A stretch of DNA of 64,000 bases, from assembly GCA_964405335.1 (NCBI GenBank), contig CAYONP010000005.1, forward strand, positions 34,071-98,070, read 5' to 3'. Below the pieces are notes generated by a model that searched no databases, had not been told where the DNA came from, and saw only the letters and a list, made by a program, of their open reading frames with translations. Shown here piece after piece: positions 7,077 through 15,394 of the stretch (positions within the stretch are counted from its first letter, which is position 1; each line of letters starts with the position of its first letter). The stretch is from CAYONP01 sp964405335 (GTDB taxonomy: Bacteria > Armatimonadota > UBA10988). Both the position numbers and the translations under genes were made by a program.

Positions 7077-9893
7077 TCACGGTGCGAGCGAATAGACCCC
7101 GCCGGCGACCGTTTCGAGGCTTACCAGCCCGCCGTCGGGCCGGCGCACGCGGCACGGCCCGCCGCGGTCGCTGCGGATGACCGCACCGGCCAGACGCCCG
7201 TCGCGCCAGGCCAGGTCGACCTCGAACCCGCCGCGCGCGCGCAGGCCGCGGACTTCGCCCGTCGGCCAGGTCGACGGCAGCGCCGGCAGCAGCCGGATCT
7301 CGCCCAACTGGCTCTGGACCAGCAGCTCGCAGACCGCCGCGGTGGCGCCGAAGTTGCCGTCGATCTGGAAGATGTGCGGCGGGTGGAGGTCGAACAGGTT
7401 GGCCTCGGTGCTCTTGGCCAGCAGGTTGAGCAGCCCCTCGGCGGCCCGGTCGCCCTCGCCCAGGCGGGCCCAGAAAGCGCAGATCCAGGCCTGGCTCCAG
7501 CCGGTGTGCCCGCCGCCGTGTGCCAACCGGCGCTCCAGGCTCCGCCGAGCGGCGGCCAGCAGCGCCTCGTTGCCCGGCCGCAGCAGCTCGTCGCCGGGGT
7601 GCAGGGCAAACAGGTGCGAGAGGTGCCGGTGGCCCGGCTCCGGCTCGTCGAAGTCCTCCGGCCACTCCTGCAACTGGCCGTGCCGGCCAATCCGCATCGG
7701 CGTCAGCCGCGCACGGGCGGCGGCTAGCTCGGCGGCAAGATCCGGCTCGATGTCCAGCACGCGCGCCGCCTCGAGCACATGGTCGAACAGGCTGCCGATC
7801 AGTTGCTGGTCCATGGTCGGACCGAGGCAGAGGTTGGCCTGCGCGCCGTCGGCCGTGCGGAAGCTGTTCTCGGGCGAGACGCTCGGCCCGCCGCGCAGCA
7901 GCCCAGTGCGCGGATCCTCGACCGTCCAGTCGAGACAGAACTCGGCCGCGCCACGCAAGATGGGCCAGGCAAAGCGGCGCAGCCAGGCCTCGTCGCGGGT
8001 GAACTCGTAGTGGTCCCACAGGTGCTCGCAGAGCCACACCCCGCCGGTCGGCCAGCAGCCCCAGCCGACGCCCCAGCCGGGCGCGGTGTAGCCCCACACG
8101 TTGGTGATGGTGTGCGCGGTCCAGCCCCGCGCGCCGTACATCGTCCGCGCCGTCCGGCCGCCCGGCTCGACCAGGCTGGCGATCAGCTCGAACAGCGGCT
8201 CGGCGCAGTCGCTCAGGTTGGCCGTTTCGGCCGGCCAGTAGTTCATCTGCAGGTTGATGTTCAGGTGGTAATCGCTGTGCCAGGCCGGCCGCAGCTCGTG
8301 GCACCAGAGGCCCTGTAGGTTGGCCGGCAGGCTGCCCGGCCGTGACGAGGCGAGCAGCAGGTAGCGGCCGTACTGCGCATGGAGCGCGACCAACCCCGGA
8401 TCATCGCCGCCGGCACGCACCGCGGCGAGGCGTTCATCGGTCGGCAACGCGTCCTGGGCGGAGTGGCCGAGCTCGAGGTGGAAGCGGTCCATCGCCGCCT
8501 GATGCTCGGCCACGGCCGGGTTGCGCAGCGCCTGATAGGCCTTGGCCGCGGCGCGGTCGACTTGCCCCTGCGCCGCGGCGGCCGGCTCGGCCTCGCGAAA
8601 GCCCGTCGCCGCGGCGATCACGATGGTCGCCGCATCGGCGCCGTCGACCACCAGCGTGGCGCCCTCGGCGCGCAGCGTGCCGCCCTCGGGGACGATCCGC
8701 GCCCGGGCGGCGAAGCGCATCCCCGCCCCGCCGTCGCAGGCGCCGTCGAGGGTGAGGGTGTCGCCCGCCGCGCCGGCCGTCGCATCCGCCTCGCGCGACA
8801 GACCGGCGGCGAAGGTGAGTCGCCCCGGCCGATCGCAACTCAGTCGCAGCACCAGCACCCCGTCGGGCGCCGAGGCGAACAGCTCGCGGGTGAACCGCGC
8901 CCCGCCGGCGAGATACTCGACCCGCGCCAGGCCGCGCCGCAGGTCGAGCGTGCGGACGTAGTCGTCGACCCGTTCGGGTTGGTCGGCGAAGGTGAGGGTC
9001 AGGTCACCGAGGGTCTGGAATGTGGTGTGATAGACCCCGTCAAACCCGCCGCCGAGGTTGGTCAAGTGCTGCTGCGCCAGGCCTTGCGCCTCGGTATAGC
9101 GGCCGTCGAGCAGCAGCGCGCGGATCTCCGGCAGATGCTCGAGCGCCGCCGGGTTGTCGGCCTCGGCCGGCCCGCCCGACCAGAGGCTGTCCTCGTTGAG
9201 CTGCAGTCGCTCGATTTCGAGCCCGCCGTGGGGCATCGCCCCCAGCCGACCGTTGCCGACCGGCAGCGCGGCGAACCAGTCCTCGGCCGGGGCGCGGTAC
9301 CACAGCGTCAGTGGCTCCGCCGGCGGGCGCTGTCGGCCGGCGACGATGGTCCGCGGCCGGCCCGCCGGCCGGCCCGCCGCCGCGCGATACTGCTCCGCGG
9401 CCATGGCCAACTCTCCTTGCGCGAGTGACGCCCACCGCGGGTCGTCGCCGAGCCGGAACTGCCACTCGCCCGCCAGCTCCAGCTCGCCGCGCGGGCCGAC
9501 CAGCCGCAGCGGCCCGGCGGTGATGCCGCCCGAGCCGCCGGCATCGTAGACCCGCACGGCAATCAGGTTGTCCTCGCCGAACCGCCACCCGGCCGCCGGC
9601 ACGCGATACTCACGCTGCGCCTGCCAGGCCGTCCGCGCGTCGGGCGGCATCGTCCCCGTGGCGCCGACCAGCGCACCATTGACGTAGGTCTCGTCGCAGT
9701 CATCGATCTGGCCGAGCCGGAGGGTCAGGTCGGCGCCGGCCCAGTCGGCCGGCAGGTGGACGAAGCAGCGGTACCAGGCGAAGCCGTCATGGCTGCGCTG
9801 TGCGGCCGGCAGCACCTGGCTCCAGTCGCCGGGCACCGGCACCAGCGACCAGTCGGGTCCGGCGAGCAGGATGCAGAGGGCAAGGGTGGTCAT
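7077..9893 (-). CDS. Secreted GH95 alpha-L-fucosidase-type glycosidase with GH2-like N-terminal domain
   Basis: 938 residues from the ATG beginning MTTLALCILLAG; a GTG five codons upstream is an alternative. After the signal peptide, residues about 15-145 form a GH2-type jelly roll (WYRCFVHLPADW, YVNGALVGATG). The GH95 core starts near residue 195 with LWYRAPAEDWFAALPVGNGRLGA and ends near 930. Conserved GH95 positions are present: the Asn-x-Asn pair in HLNINLQMNYW (about 545/547), Glu in WLCEHLWDHYEF (about 623) and Asp in FQIDGNFGATAA (about 845), matching the Asn/Glu/Asp set known from the family enzyme AfcA. Expected to release alpha-1,2-fucose or alpha-L-galactose from glycans outside the cytoplasm. 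Divergent from the sigma-factor operon. Confidence 0.9.
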   Translation of the reverse strand: MTTLALCILLAGPDWSLVPVPGDWSQVLPAAQRSHDGFAWYRCFVHLPADWAGADLTLRLGQIDDCDETYVNGALVGATGTMPPDARTAWQAQREYRVPAAGWRFGEDNLIAVRVYDAGGSGGITAGPLRLVGPRGELELAGEWQFRLGDDPRWASLAQGELAMAAEQYRAAAGRPAGRPRTIVAGRQRPPAEPLTLWYRAPAEDWFAALPVGNGRLGAMPHGGLEIERLQLNEDSLWSGGPAEADNPAALEHLPEIRALLLDGRYTEAQGLAQQHLTNLGGGFDGVYHTTFQTLGDLTLTFADQPERVDDYVRTLDLRRGLARVEYLAGGARFTRELFASAPDGVLVLRLSCDRPGRLTFAAGLSREADATAGAAGDTLTLDGACDGGAGMRFAARARIVPEGGTLRAEGATLVVDGADAATIVIAAATGFREAEPAAAAQGQVDRAAAKAYQALRNPAVAEHQAAMDRFHLELGHSAQDALPTDERLAAVRAGGDDPGLVALHAQYGRYLLLASSRPGSLPANLQGLWCHELRPAWHSDYHLNINLQMNYWPAETANLSDCAEPLFELIASLVEPGGRTARTMYGARGWTAHTITNVWGYTAPGWGVGWGCWPTGGVWLCEHLWDHYEFTRDEAWLRRFAWPILRGAAEFCLDWTVEDPRTGLLRGGPSVSPENSFRTADGAQANLCLGPTMDQQLIGSLFDHVLEAARVLDIEPDLAAELAAARARLTPMRIGRHGQLQEWPEDFDEPEPGHRHLSHLFALHPGDELLRPGNEALLAAARRSLERRLAHGGGHTGWSQAWICAFWARLGEGDRAAEGLLNLLAKSTEANLFDLHPPHIFQIDGNFGATAAVCELLVQSQLGEIRLLPALPSTWPTGEVRGLRARGGFEVDLAWRDGRLAGAVIRSDRGGPCRVRRPDGGLVSLETVAGGVYSLAP

Positions 9894-9963
9894 CGCGGCA
9901 CGATGCACCGGCGGCGGCGGAATCCCTCCGACAGGACTCTCGCAAATCCATTGCAGAAAAGTG

Positions 9964-9989
9964 GGAACGCGGTTCCGGCTGACCCGTCT
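9964..9989 (+). promoter_or_regulatory. Predicted ECF-sigma promoter
   Basis: GGAAC at 9964-9968 and CGTCT at 9985-9989 are separated by 16 bp, the classical arrangement of ECF promoters (GGAAC then CGTC-like -10). A start site near 9997 would leave a short leader containing AGGAGG at 10007-10012, six bases before the ATG of the first operon gene. The -35 core is also one arm of an inverted repeat GGAAC-GCG-GTTCC. Autoregulation by the sigma factor encoded at 10484 is inferred. Confidence 0.55.
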
Positions 9990-10018
9990 CGGAAGGTGGA
10001 TGCGCGAGGAGGTAGATC

Positions 10019-10471
10019 ATGAAGCGCATGATTTGGACGCTGGCGGCGGCGCTGATGACCGTCGCGGCGGTGCACGCGCAGGCCGCTGATCCGGCGCCGG
10101 ACACCTGTCCGCTGTGTGGCCGGGTCGGGCCGGTCGGTCCGGTGTGGCAGAGCCAGGCTCAGGCCGACCTGCGCCAGGCGGTGCGCGAGGCCAACTGGGA
10201 GTTGTACCGGCTGATGAACACCGAGCCGGTCGACGAGGCGGCGGTGGCCGCGCAGCAGGCGCGGGTCGACGAGCTGCGCCAGGAGATGTGGGCCCAGCGC
10301 GACCTGGAGCGGCAGCAGATGCAGCAGACGCGGCCGGGCCAGGGCTTCGGCCGGGGCAACGGGCCGTTCGGTCAGGGCCGTGGCCAGGGCTTCGGACGCG
10401 GCTACGGCCGCGGCGGCGGGCAGCGGGCGGGCTGGGGCCGCGGCTTCGGTCGTGGGCCGAATGCCTGGTGA
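10019..10471 (+). CDS. ZraP/CpxP/Spy-like small periplasmic protein with Gly-Arg-rich tail
   Basis: 150 residues: signal peptide (MKRMIWTLAAALMTVAAVHAQA), a CPLCG motif near residues 32-36, a helical hairpin-like segment (about 48-100: ADLRQAVREANWELYRLM, then AAQQARVDELRQEMW) and a tail of repeated GFGRG/GQGRG units from about residue 105. The helical part fits the Spy/CpxP/ZraP heavy-metal-resistance family, periplasmic chaperones or sensors of envelope and metal stress. Excellent SD (AGGAGG, spacing 6) and an ECF promoter upstream. First gene of a five-gene operon with sigma factor, anti-sigma factor and RseB-like protein, which fits a role as stress sensor or output. Confidence 0.6.
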   Translation: MKRMIWTLAAALMTVAAVHAQAADPAPDTCPLCGRVGPVGPVWQSQAQADLRQAVREANWELYRLMNTEPVDEAAVAAQQARVDELRQEMWAQRDLERQQMQQTRPGQGFGRGNGPFGQGRGQGFGRGYGRGGGQRAGWGRGFGRGPNAW

Positions 10472-10483
10472 ACTGAGGCGCGC

Positions 10484-11038
10484 ATGGGCGCTGGGGCATG
10501 GTCGAATGGTGCGGGCGGGCTCGTCGAGCGCGCCCGCACCGGCGACCGCGGCGCCCAGCAAGCGCTGTTCGAGGTCTGGCAGATGCCTGTCTACAACTAC
10601 CTCAAGCAGATGACCCGCGACCCCGACGCGGCCGCCGACCTGACCCAGGAGACCTTCGTCCGGGCGCTGGGCAACCTGCGCCGCTTACGTCACGACGGCG
10701 CGTTCCGGTCGTGGCTGTTTCAGATCGCGCACAACCTGGTCAAGGACCGCGCCGCGGCGCCGCTGGTCGAGCTGGATGAGGATCCGCCCGAGACCGCCGA
10801 TCCGGCCGCCGGGCCAGAAACGAGCCTCGAGCGCGACGAGCTGAAGAGCGCCGTCGATCGGGCGGTGGCCGGGCTCTCGGCCGAGCATCGCGAGGTAGTG
10901 CTGCTGCACCACCTGCGCGGCCTAGAAGTCGACGAAATCGCGCACAGCCTGCGCCTGCCGGCCGGCACGGTGAAGTCGCGGCTGGCGCGGGCGCGGGGCA
11001 TCCTGCGGCGGCGCCTGGCGCCGTATGTGGAGGGCTGA
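10484..11038 (+). CDS. ECF RNA polymerase sigma factor (RpoE-like)
   Basis: 184 residues. Region 2 lies at about 32-85 (NYLKQMTRDPDAAADLTQETFVRAL, RSWLFQIAHNLVKDR) and region 4 at about 125-180 (LSAEHREVVLLHHLRGLEVDEIA then LPAGTVKSRLARARGILRRRL, the -35-binding helix-turn-helix). There is no region 1.1 or 3, so it is group IV/ECF. The start is 12 bp after the preceding stop. The stop is followed 1 bp later by the anti-sigma ATG, suggesting translational coupling. It probably recognises the GGAAC-N16-CGTCT promoter in front of the operon. Confidence 0.93.
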   Translation: MGAGAWSNGAGGLVERARTGDRGAQQALFEVWQMPVYNYLKQMTRDPDAAADLTQETFVRALGNLRRLRHDGAFRSWLFQIAHNLVKDRAAAPLVELDEDPPETADPAAGPETSLERDELKSAVDRAVAGLSAEHREVVLLHHLRGLEVDEIAHSLRLPAGTVKSRLARARGILRRRLAPYVEG

Positions 11039-11039
11039 C

Positions 11040-11459
11040 ATGGACTGCGACAAGCTGCGCCAACGGCTGCCCGAGCTGATCGAGGGCTGCCTCAAGCAGC
11101 GCGACCGGCTGGCGCTCGAGCAGCACCTCGGGTCGTGCCCCGAGTGCCAGGCCGAGCTGGCCTGCCTGCGCCGGGTCGCCTCGCTGTTCGAGACCCTCTG
11201 CGACGAGCCGCCGCCGGCGGGTCTGTGGGACCAGGTCTCGGCCCGGCTGCCGGTCGCCGCGCCGCGGCGGCTGCCGCGCCTGGCCCTGGCCGGCGCGCTC
11301 GCAGCCGGGCTGATTGGCCTGGCGCTGCTGCGCCCGCCGGAGCCCGAGCCGGCGACGCCATTCCTGCGCGACCACTACCGCGCCACCTCGCTGGTCGCCC
11401 TGGGCAACCCGGCGGTCAGCGACGTGATGGCCTATGTGGTGACGGAGCCCGGGCAATGA
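11040..11459 (+). CDS. Zinc-finger anti-sigma factor, membrane anchored
   Basis: 139 residues starting MDCDKLRQ; this ATG follows the sigma-factor stop by 1 bp (an upstream in-frame start would overlap the sigma gene). The N-terminal domain has the anti-sigma zinc motif His29-x3-Cys33-x2-Cys36. A single hydrophobic helix spans about 81-99, followed by a 40-residue extracytoplasmic tail. This is the usual layout of RsrA/RseA-like inhibitors that hold an ECF sigma at the membrane. The final ATGA overlaps the start of the RseB-like gene. Confidence 0.9.
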   Translation: MDCDKLRQRLPELIEGCLKQRDRLALEQHLGSCPECQAELACLRRVASLFETLCDEPPPAGLWDQVSARLPVAAPRRLPRLALAGALAAGLIGLALLRPPEPEPATPFLRDHYRATSLVALGNPAVSDVMAYVVTEPGQ

Positions 11460-12430
11460 TCCGCTCCCTCCTGGCCCTGCTGCTGGCCGCCGGCGCCGCC
11501 GGCGCCGACGACCTGGCGCTGCTCCGCCGCGCGGTCGAGGCCGACGCGGCGCGGCCGCGCATCGGGCGGCAGAGCATCGAGGTCTATCCCACGGAGGCGG
11601 CGGTCCGCAGCGAGGTCGAGGTCGCCTTCGACGGCGCCGGACATGCCCGGCGCGAGCACCGCAGCGGCCCGAGCGCTGGGCTGGTGGTGATCAGTGAGGG
11701 CCGTTACGAGTGGCTGCGCGGGCCCGGCGCGACGGCCTGGGTGCGGACCATCTCGAGCCGCGCCGGCGATGTCGATCTCCGTGCCGGGCAGCTCGACCGG
11801 CTGGCTTCGAACTACACGATCAGCATCAGCCGCGGCGGCGAGGTGGCCGGGCGGGCGACGCAACGCCTCGACCTCACTCCGCGCCGCGAGGGCAACCCGT
11901 CGCGGCGACTGTGGGTCGACGCGGCCACCGGCCTGACGCTCCGCTGCGAAATCCGCAACCGAGCCGGCGAGCTGGTCCAGCGCTGGAGCTACGCCAGCCT
12001 GCGCTATGCCGCGCCCGACCCGGCCACGGTCCGCCTGCCGGCCGACGCCGAACGCTACACCGGCGCCGCGCCGGGCAGCCTCGAACAGGTCGCCAGCCAG
12101 GCCGAACTCGAACGGCGGCTCGGCCATCCGGTGCTCCGGCCGCGCAACCTGCCCGCCGGCTATATCGCCAGCGGCTGGTTTGTCCGGGCTTGCCGCGAGG
12201 GTGGCTTCACGCCGGTGACGACTTTCTCGGACGGGCTTAACGCGGTCACCCTGATGGAAACTCGCGGCCGTGGCAGGGGACGCGGCCGCCGCTGGCGCGG
12301 TGGGCGATGTCAGATCCAGCCGAGCCGGCTGCAGGTCGTCGTCCGGGTCGGGGTCGACGGGCACGAGGCGGTGATTGTCGGCGACCATGCGCCGGCCGGG
12401 CTCGAGGCCATGGCGCGGAGTTTGGAGTGA
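11456..12430 (+). CDS. MucB/RseB-like regulator of the anti-sigma factor
   Basis: 324 residues starting at the ATG within the ATGA overlap. A signal peptide (MIRSLLALLLAAGAAGA) is followed by a LolA/RseB-like domain with RRLWVDAATGLTLRCEIRNRAGELVQRW (about 160-188), the characteristic lipoprotein-carrier-like strand pair. A second, smaller domain begins near residue 215 (LERRLGHPVLRPRNLPAGY) and ends with EAVIVGDHAPAGLEAMARSL, like the C-terminal domain of RseB. RseB binds the periplasmic part of the anti-sigma factor and controls its proteolysis in response to mislocalised lipid or protein. Gene order sigma / anti-sigma / RseB supports the assignment. An Arg-Gly-rich insert sits near residue 266. 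Confidence 0.8.
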   Translation: MIRSLLALLLAAGAAGADDLALLRRAVEADAARPRIGRQSIEVYPTEAAVRSEVEVAFDGAGHARREHRSGPSAGLVVISEGRYEWLRGPGATAWVRTISSRAGDVDLRAGQLDRLASNYTISISRGGEVAGRATQRLDLTPRREGNPSRRLWVDAATGLTLRCEIRNRAGELVQRWSYASLRYAAPDPATVRLPADAERYTGAAPGSLEQVASQAELERRLGHPVLRPRNLPAGYIASGWFVRACREGGFTPVTTFSDGLNAVTLMETRGRGRGRGRRWRGGRCQIQPSRLQVVVRVGVDGHEAVIVGDHAPAGLEAMARSLE

Positions 12431-12435
12431 CCACC

Positions 12436-13038
12436 ATGCACCGGCGGAGCTTCTCACCGCGAGCCTTCGTCTCGTTGGTCGCCGCCGTCCAACTGGTGCT
12501 GCTGGCTGCCAGCGGGCTGGTGCTCTTGGTCGCGCCGGCGTGCGGAGTGGCGGCCCGCATGGGCTGGGCGGTCGGCGGGCTGAGCAAGGAGCAGTGGCAG
12601 GCGGTCCACGTCAACACCGGGCTGGTCTTCCTGATCATCGGCACCTGGCATCTGGTCTTCAACTGGAAGGCGCTGCTGCACTACCTGCGCCGGCGGCTCG
12701 GCGCGGAACGACGTTGGCGGCTCGAGCCGCTCTATGCCGGGCTGTTCGGCCTGCTGCTGGTGCTCGGCCCGGCCACCGACATGGCGCCCTTCGCGCAGGT
12801 GACCGCCCTGTCCGAACGGCTCTCCGCGGCGTGGACCGCCCGCGTCTCGACGTCTGGCGGGCAGAGCTGGGGACAGATGAACCTGGCCGAGCTCTGCGAG
12901 GCCGCCGAGCTGAGCCTGCCGGCCGTGCTCGACCGCCTGGCCGGCCTCGGACTGGCGGCCGACGACACCACCTCGGTGCGCGCCGTGGCCGACGCGCTCG
13001 GCTTGCCGCCCAGCCAGCTGGCCGAGGCGTTGCGGTAA
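12436..13038 (+). CDS. DUF4405/cytochrome-b561-like membrane protein
   Basis: 200 residues from the ATG 5 bp after the previous stop. Three hydrophobic segments are visible at about 10-32 (SLVAAVQLVLLAASGLVLLV), 55-75 (VNTGLVFLIIGTWHLVFNW) and 100-118 (AGLFGLLLVLGPATDM). His residues in HVNTG and TWHL fit DUF4405 proteins, whose transmembrane histidines can ligate heme. The soluble C-terminal 70 residues have two short helical repeats (LAELCEAAELSLPAVLDRL and ADALGLPPSQLAEAL), as seen in other DUF4405 proteins. Last gene of the sigma operon, so it may couple redox or metal state to the regulon; that link is inference. Confidence 0.6.
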   Translation: MHRRSFSPRAFVSLVAAVQLVLLAASGLVLLVAPACGVAARMGWAVGGLSKEQWQAVHVNTGLVFLIIGTWHLVFNWKALLHYLRRRLGAERRWRLEPLYAGLFGLLLVLGPATDMAPFAQVTALSERLSAAWTARVSTSGGQSWGQMNLAELCEAAELSLPAVLDRLAGLGLAADDTTSVRAVADALGLPPSQLAEALR

Positions 13039-13086
13039 CGCGCAGGACCGGCCGGGCCGGCGGCCAACCTCTCCACGGAGCCGCCG

Positions 13087-15318
13087 ATGCCGACTCTCTG
13101 CCTGCTGATCCTGCTCACCGCGCCGGCCGACCCGTGGGCCGCCACCGCCGAGCACGGCCGGCAGGGCGCGGAGGCTCTGGCCTGTGCCCAGGGCGTGCTG
13201 CACGGCTGGTGGGCGATCCGCGACGAGGCGACCGGTCTGCTGCCGCAGCACGTGACGCAGAACGTCTGGACGCCGTCCAATGCGGCCGCCGACCTCTACC
13301 CGTTCCTCGTCCTGACCGCCCACTGGACCGAGCCCGCGCTGCTGCCCGACCTGCTTGCCACGCTGCGGCACGAGCTCGCCTTGACCACGCGCATCGGCGT
13401 CATGGGCGACAACTACGATCTCGGCGCGCATCGCTTCAGCCACGCCGAGCCCGACCTGGCGCGGCTGATCTTCGGCGCCTCGGAGTACTGCAAAGACGGT
13501 CTGCTCCCCGTCTGGGAGCTGGCCGGCCGCGGCGTCTGGTTCCACCGTCTGGTCGACCTCGAGCAGGCGGTCTGGGCCGCCGCGCCCATCGAGACGCCGT
13601 TCGGCCGGCTGCCGGCGGCCGATACCGAGGTCAACGGCGAGCAGCTCCAGGTCCTGTCGCGGCTCTGGTGGGCCACGCGCGACGCCCGCTACCTCGACTG
13701 GGCCAGCCGCATCGGCGAGGCTTACTGCCAGGAGATCCTGCCCCTCGGCGGCTGGTTGCCGGCGCATGTCTGGGACTTCGCCGCGCATCGCCCGGCGCGC
13801 GACCTGTTCAGCCTCAACGACCACGGCAACGAAATCGTCCTCGGCCTGGCCGAGTGGCACCACGCCCTGCGCGCCGCCGACCCGGCGCGCGCGGCGGCGG
13901 CGGAGCCGGCGCTGCGACGGATGTTCGACCGACTGCTCGAGGTCGGCCGCAGCCCCGACGGGCTCTGGTTCGCCCAGCTCAAGCCGACCACCGGCGAGGT
14001 CCTCGCCCGCGGCACGCCCGATACCTGGGGCTATGCCCTGTGCGGCGTCTACACCTTCGGCCTCGGCACTGGTGAGGAGCTCTACCGCGACGCGGCCCGA
14101 CAGGCGCTGGCCGCGCTCGACCAGCCGGCTTACTACGACTGGGGCGGCGCGGACGCCTTCGCCGACTCGATCGAAAGCGGTCTGCTGCTGATCAACCGCC
14201 TCGACGAGCCGGCGGCGCTGCGCTGGCTCGCTGAGGTGGTGCCGCGCCTGCTGGCCAAGCAGCAGCCCGGCGGCATCGTCGAGGGCTGGTACGGCGACGG
14301 CAACACCGCCCGCACCTGCCTGATGGTCGCCATGTATCACAGCCAGGGCGCCCGCGTACTGCCCTGGCGGCCCGACCTGCACCTCGGCGCCGTGCGCGAC
14401 GGCGAGTCGCTGCTGGTCTCGCTCGAGTCGCCGGCCGACTGGTCCGGCACGCTCCACCTCGACTACCCACGGCACCGCGAGCATCTCGGTCTGCCGGTCG
14501 ACTATCCGCGCTTGAACCAGTTTCCGGAGTGGTTCACGGTCGAGCGCACCGGGCTCTACACGGTCGAGCGAATCGGCGTCGACGCGCCGCTGGAGCTGCG
14601 CCTGGGCGAGGAACTGATCGCCGGCCTGCCGCTCGAACCGGCCGACGGCGGGCCGCTGCGCCTGCGCATCGCGCCCTACCTGTCGCCGCCCTATGGCACC
14701 CAGATGCCGCGGCTGGCCGGGCCCGGCGTGGTCGGCTCGACCGGCGCGTTCAGCCTCGATCTGGAGGTCGGCAACCCGTCCGACCAGCCGGTCTCGCTCC
14801 GGCTCTCTGCCGATCTCGGCACGGTCGACCCGGCCGACCTTGAGCTGCCCGCCGGCGGCACGGCGACGGTGCGGCTCAGTGGCCAGGTGGCCGAGGAGCG
14901 GACCGTCACGGTGACGGCCACTGCGCGCGAGCCGTGGCGGAGCACGGCGCACCGGGTGCGGGTGCTGCTCGACCCGCTGCTGGTCGGTTTCGCCGACTGC
15001 GACGGCGGCGAGGTCTATGCCGGCGAGAGCTACCAGTGGTGCGGTCGCGGGCCGTTCGAGGTGACGCTCGACGCACTGCCCGGCGTCGACCAGGTGCTCG
15101 TCCTCCGCTGGGGCGCCAAGGGGGATCAGCGCCGGGCACGGGTCACCGTGGCCGGATCGTCGCACGAGCTGACGCACGGTGGATACGACGGCTGGGAGAC
15201 GGTCGAGGTCGTGCTGCCGGCCGCGGCGGTGACCGAACCGCGGCTGACGGTGCGCGTCGAGTCGCTCGGCGATCCGGCGGCGTTCATCAGCGAGATGCGG
15301 GTCCGTCGCACCGAATGA
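13087..15318 (+). CDS. Secreted alpha/alpha-barrel glycosidase-like protein with C-terminal beta domains
   Basis: 743 residues, signal peptide at the N-terminus (MPTLCLLILLTAPADP). Residues about 20-430 have regularly spaced helical pairs with aromatic-rich loops (HGWWAIRDEATGLLP, TEVNGEQLQVLSRLWWATRDARYLDWASRIGEAYC, FSLNDHGNEIVLGLAEWHHALR), the look of an (alpha/alpha)6 barrel as in GH88/GH105/GH127-type enzymes or epimerases. Residues 440-743 form beta domains, the last ending SLGDPAAFISEMRVRR, a typical ligand-binding sandwich. No family signature can be fixed and the catalytic residues are not identified. It lies just upstream of the oxidoreductase/HEAT/ThuA set and may process the same sugar. 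Confidence 0.6.
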   Translation: MPTLCLLILLTAPADPWAATAEHGRQGAEALACAQGVLHGWWAIRDEATGLLPQHVTQNVWTPSNAAADLYPFLVLTAHWTEPALLPDLLATLRHELALTTRIGVMGDNYDLGAHRFSHAEPDLARLIFGASEYCKDGLLPVWELAGRGVWFHRLVDLEQAVWAAAPIETPFGRLPAADTEVNGEQLQVLSRLWWATRDARYLDWASRIGEAYCQEILPLGGWLPAHVWDFAAHRPARDLFSLNDHGNEIVLGLAEWHHALRAADPARAAAAEPALRRMFDRLLEVGRSPDGLWFAQLKPTTGEVLARGTPDTWGYALCGVYTFGLGTGEELYRDAARQALAALDQPAYYDWGGADAFADSIESGLLLINRLDEPAALRWLAEVVPRLLAKQQPGGIVEGWYGDGNTARTCLMVAMYHSQGARVLPWRPDLHLGAVRDGESLLVSLESPADWSGTLHLDYPRHREHLGLPVDYPRLNQFPEWFTVERTGLYTVERIGVDAPLELRLGEELIAGLPLEPADGGPLRLRIAPYLSPPYGTQMPRLAGPGVVGSTGAFSLDLEVGNPSDQPVSLRLSADLGTVDPADLELPAGGTATVRLSGQVAEERTVTVTATAREPWRSTAHRVRVLLDPLLVGFADCDGGEVYAGESYQWCGRGPFEVTLDALPGVDQVLVLRWGAKGDQRRARVTVAGSSHELTHGGYDGWETVEVVLPAAAVTEPRLTVRVESLGDPAAFISEMRVRRTE

Positions 15319-15394
15319 GCGGCGGCGAGGAGTTGTCCGGCAGGACGCGAAGAGCGGCCGGCGAACGGGTGAGACACGAAGCTAGGAGCGGGTG

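Noticed and set aside
12454..15177. 907-residue open frame on the - strand opposite 12436-15318
   Set aside because: Same GC-driven shadow; no recognisable motif, and the + strand genes have signal peptides, motifs and operon spacing.
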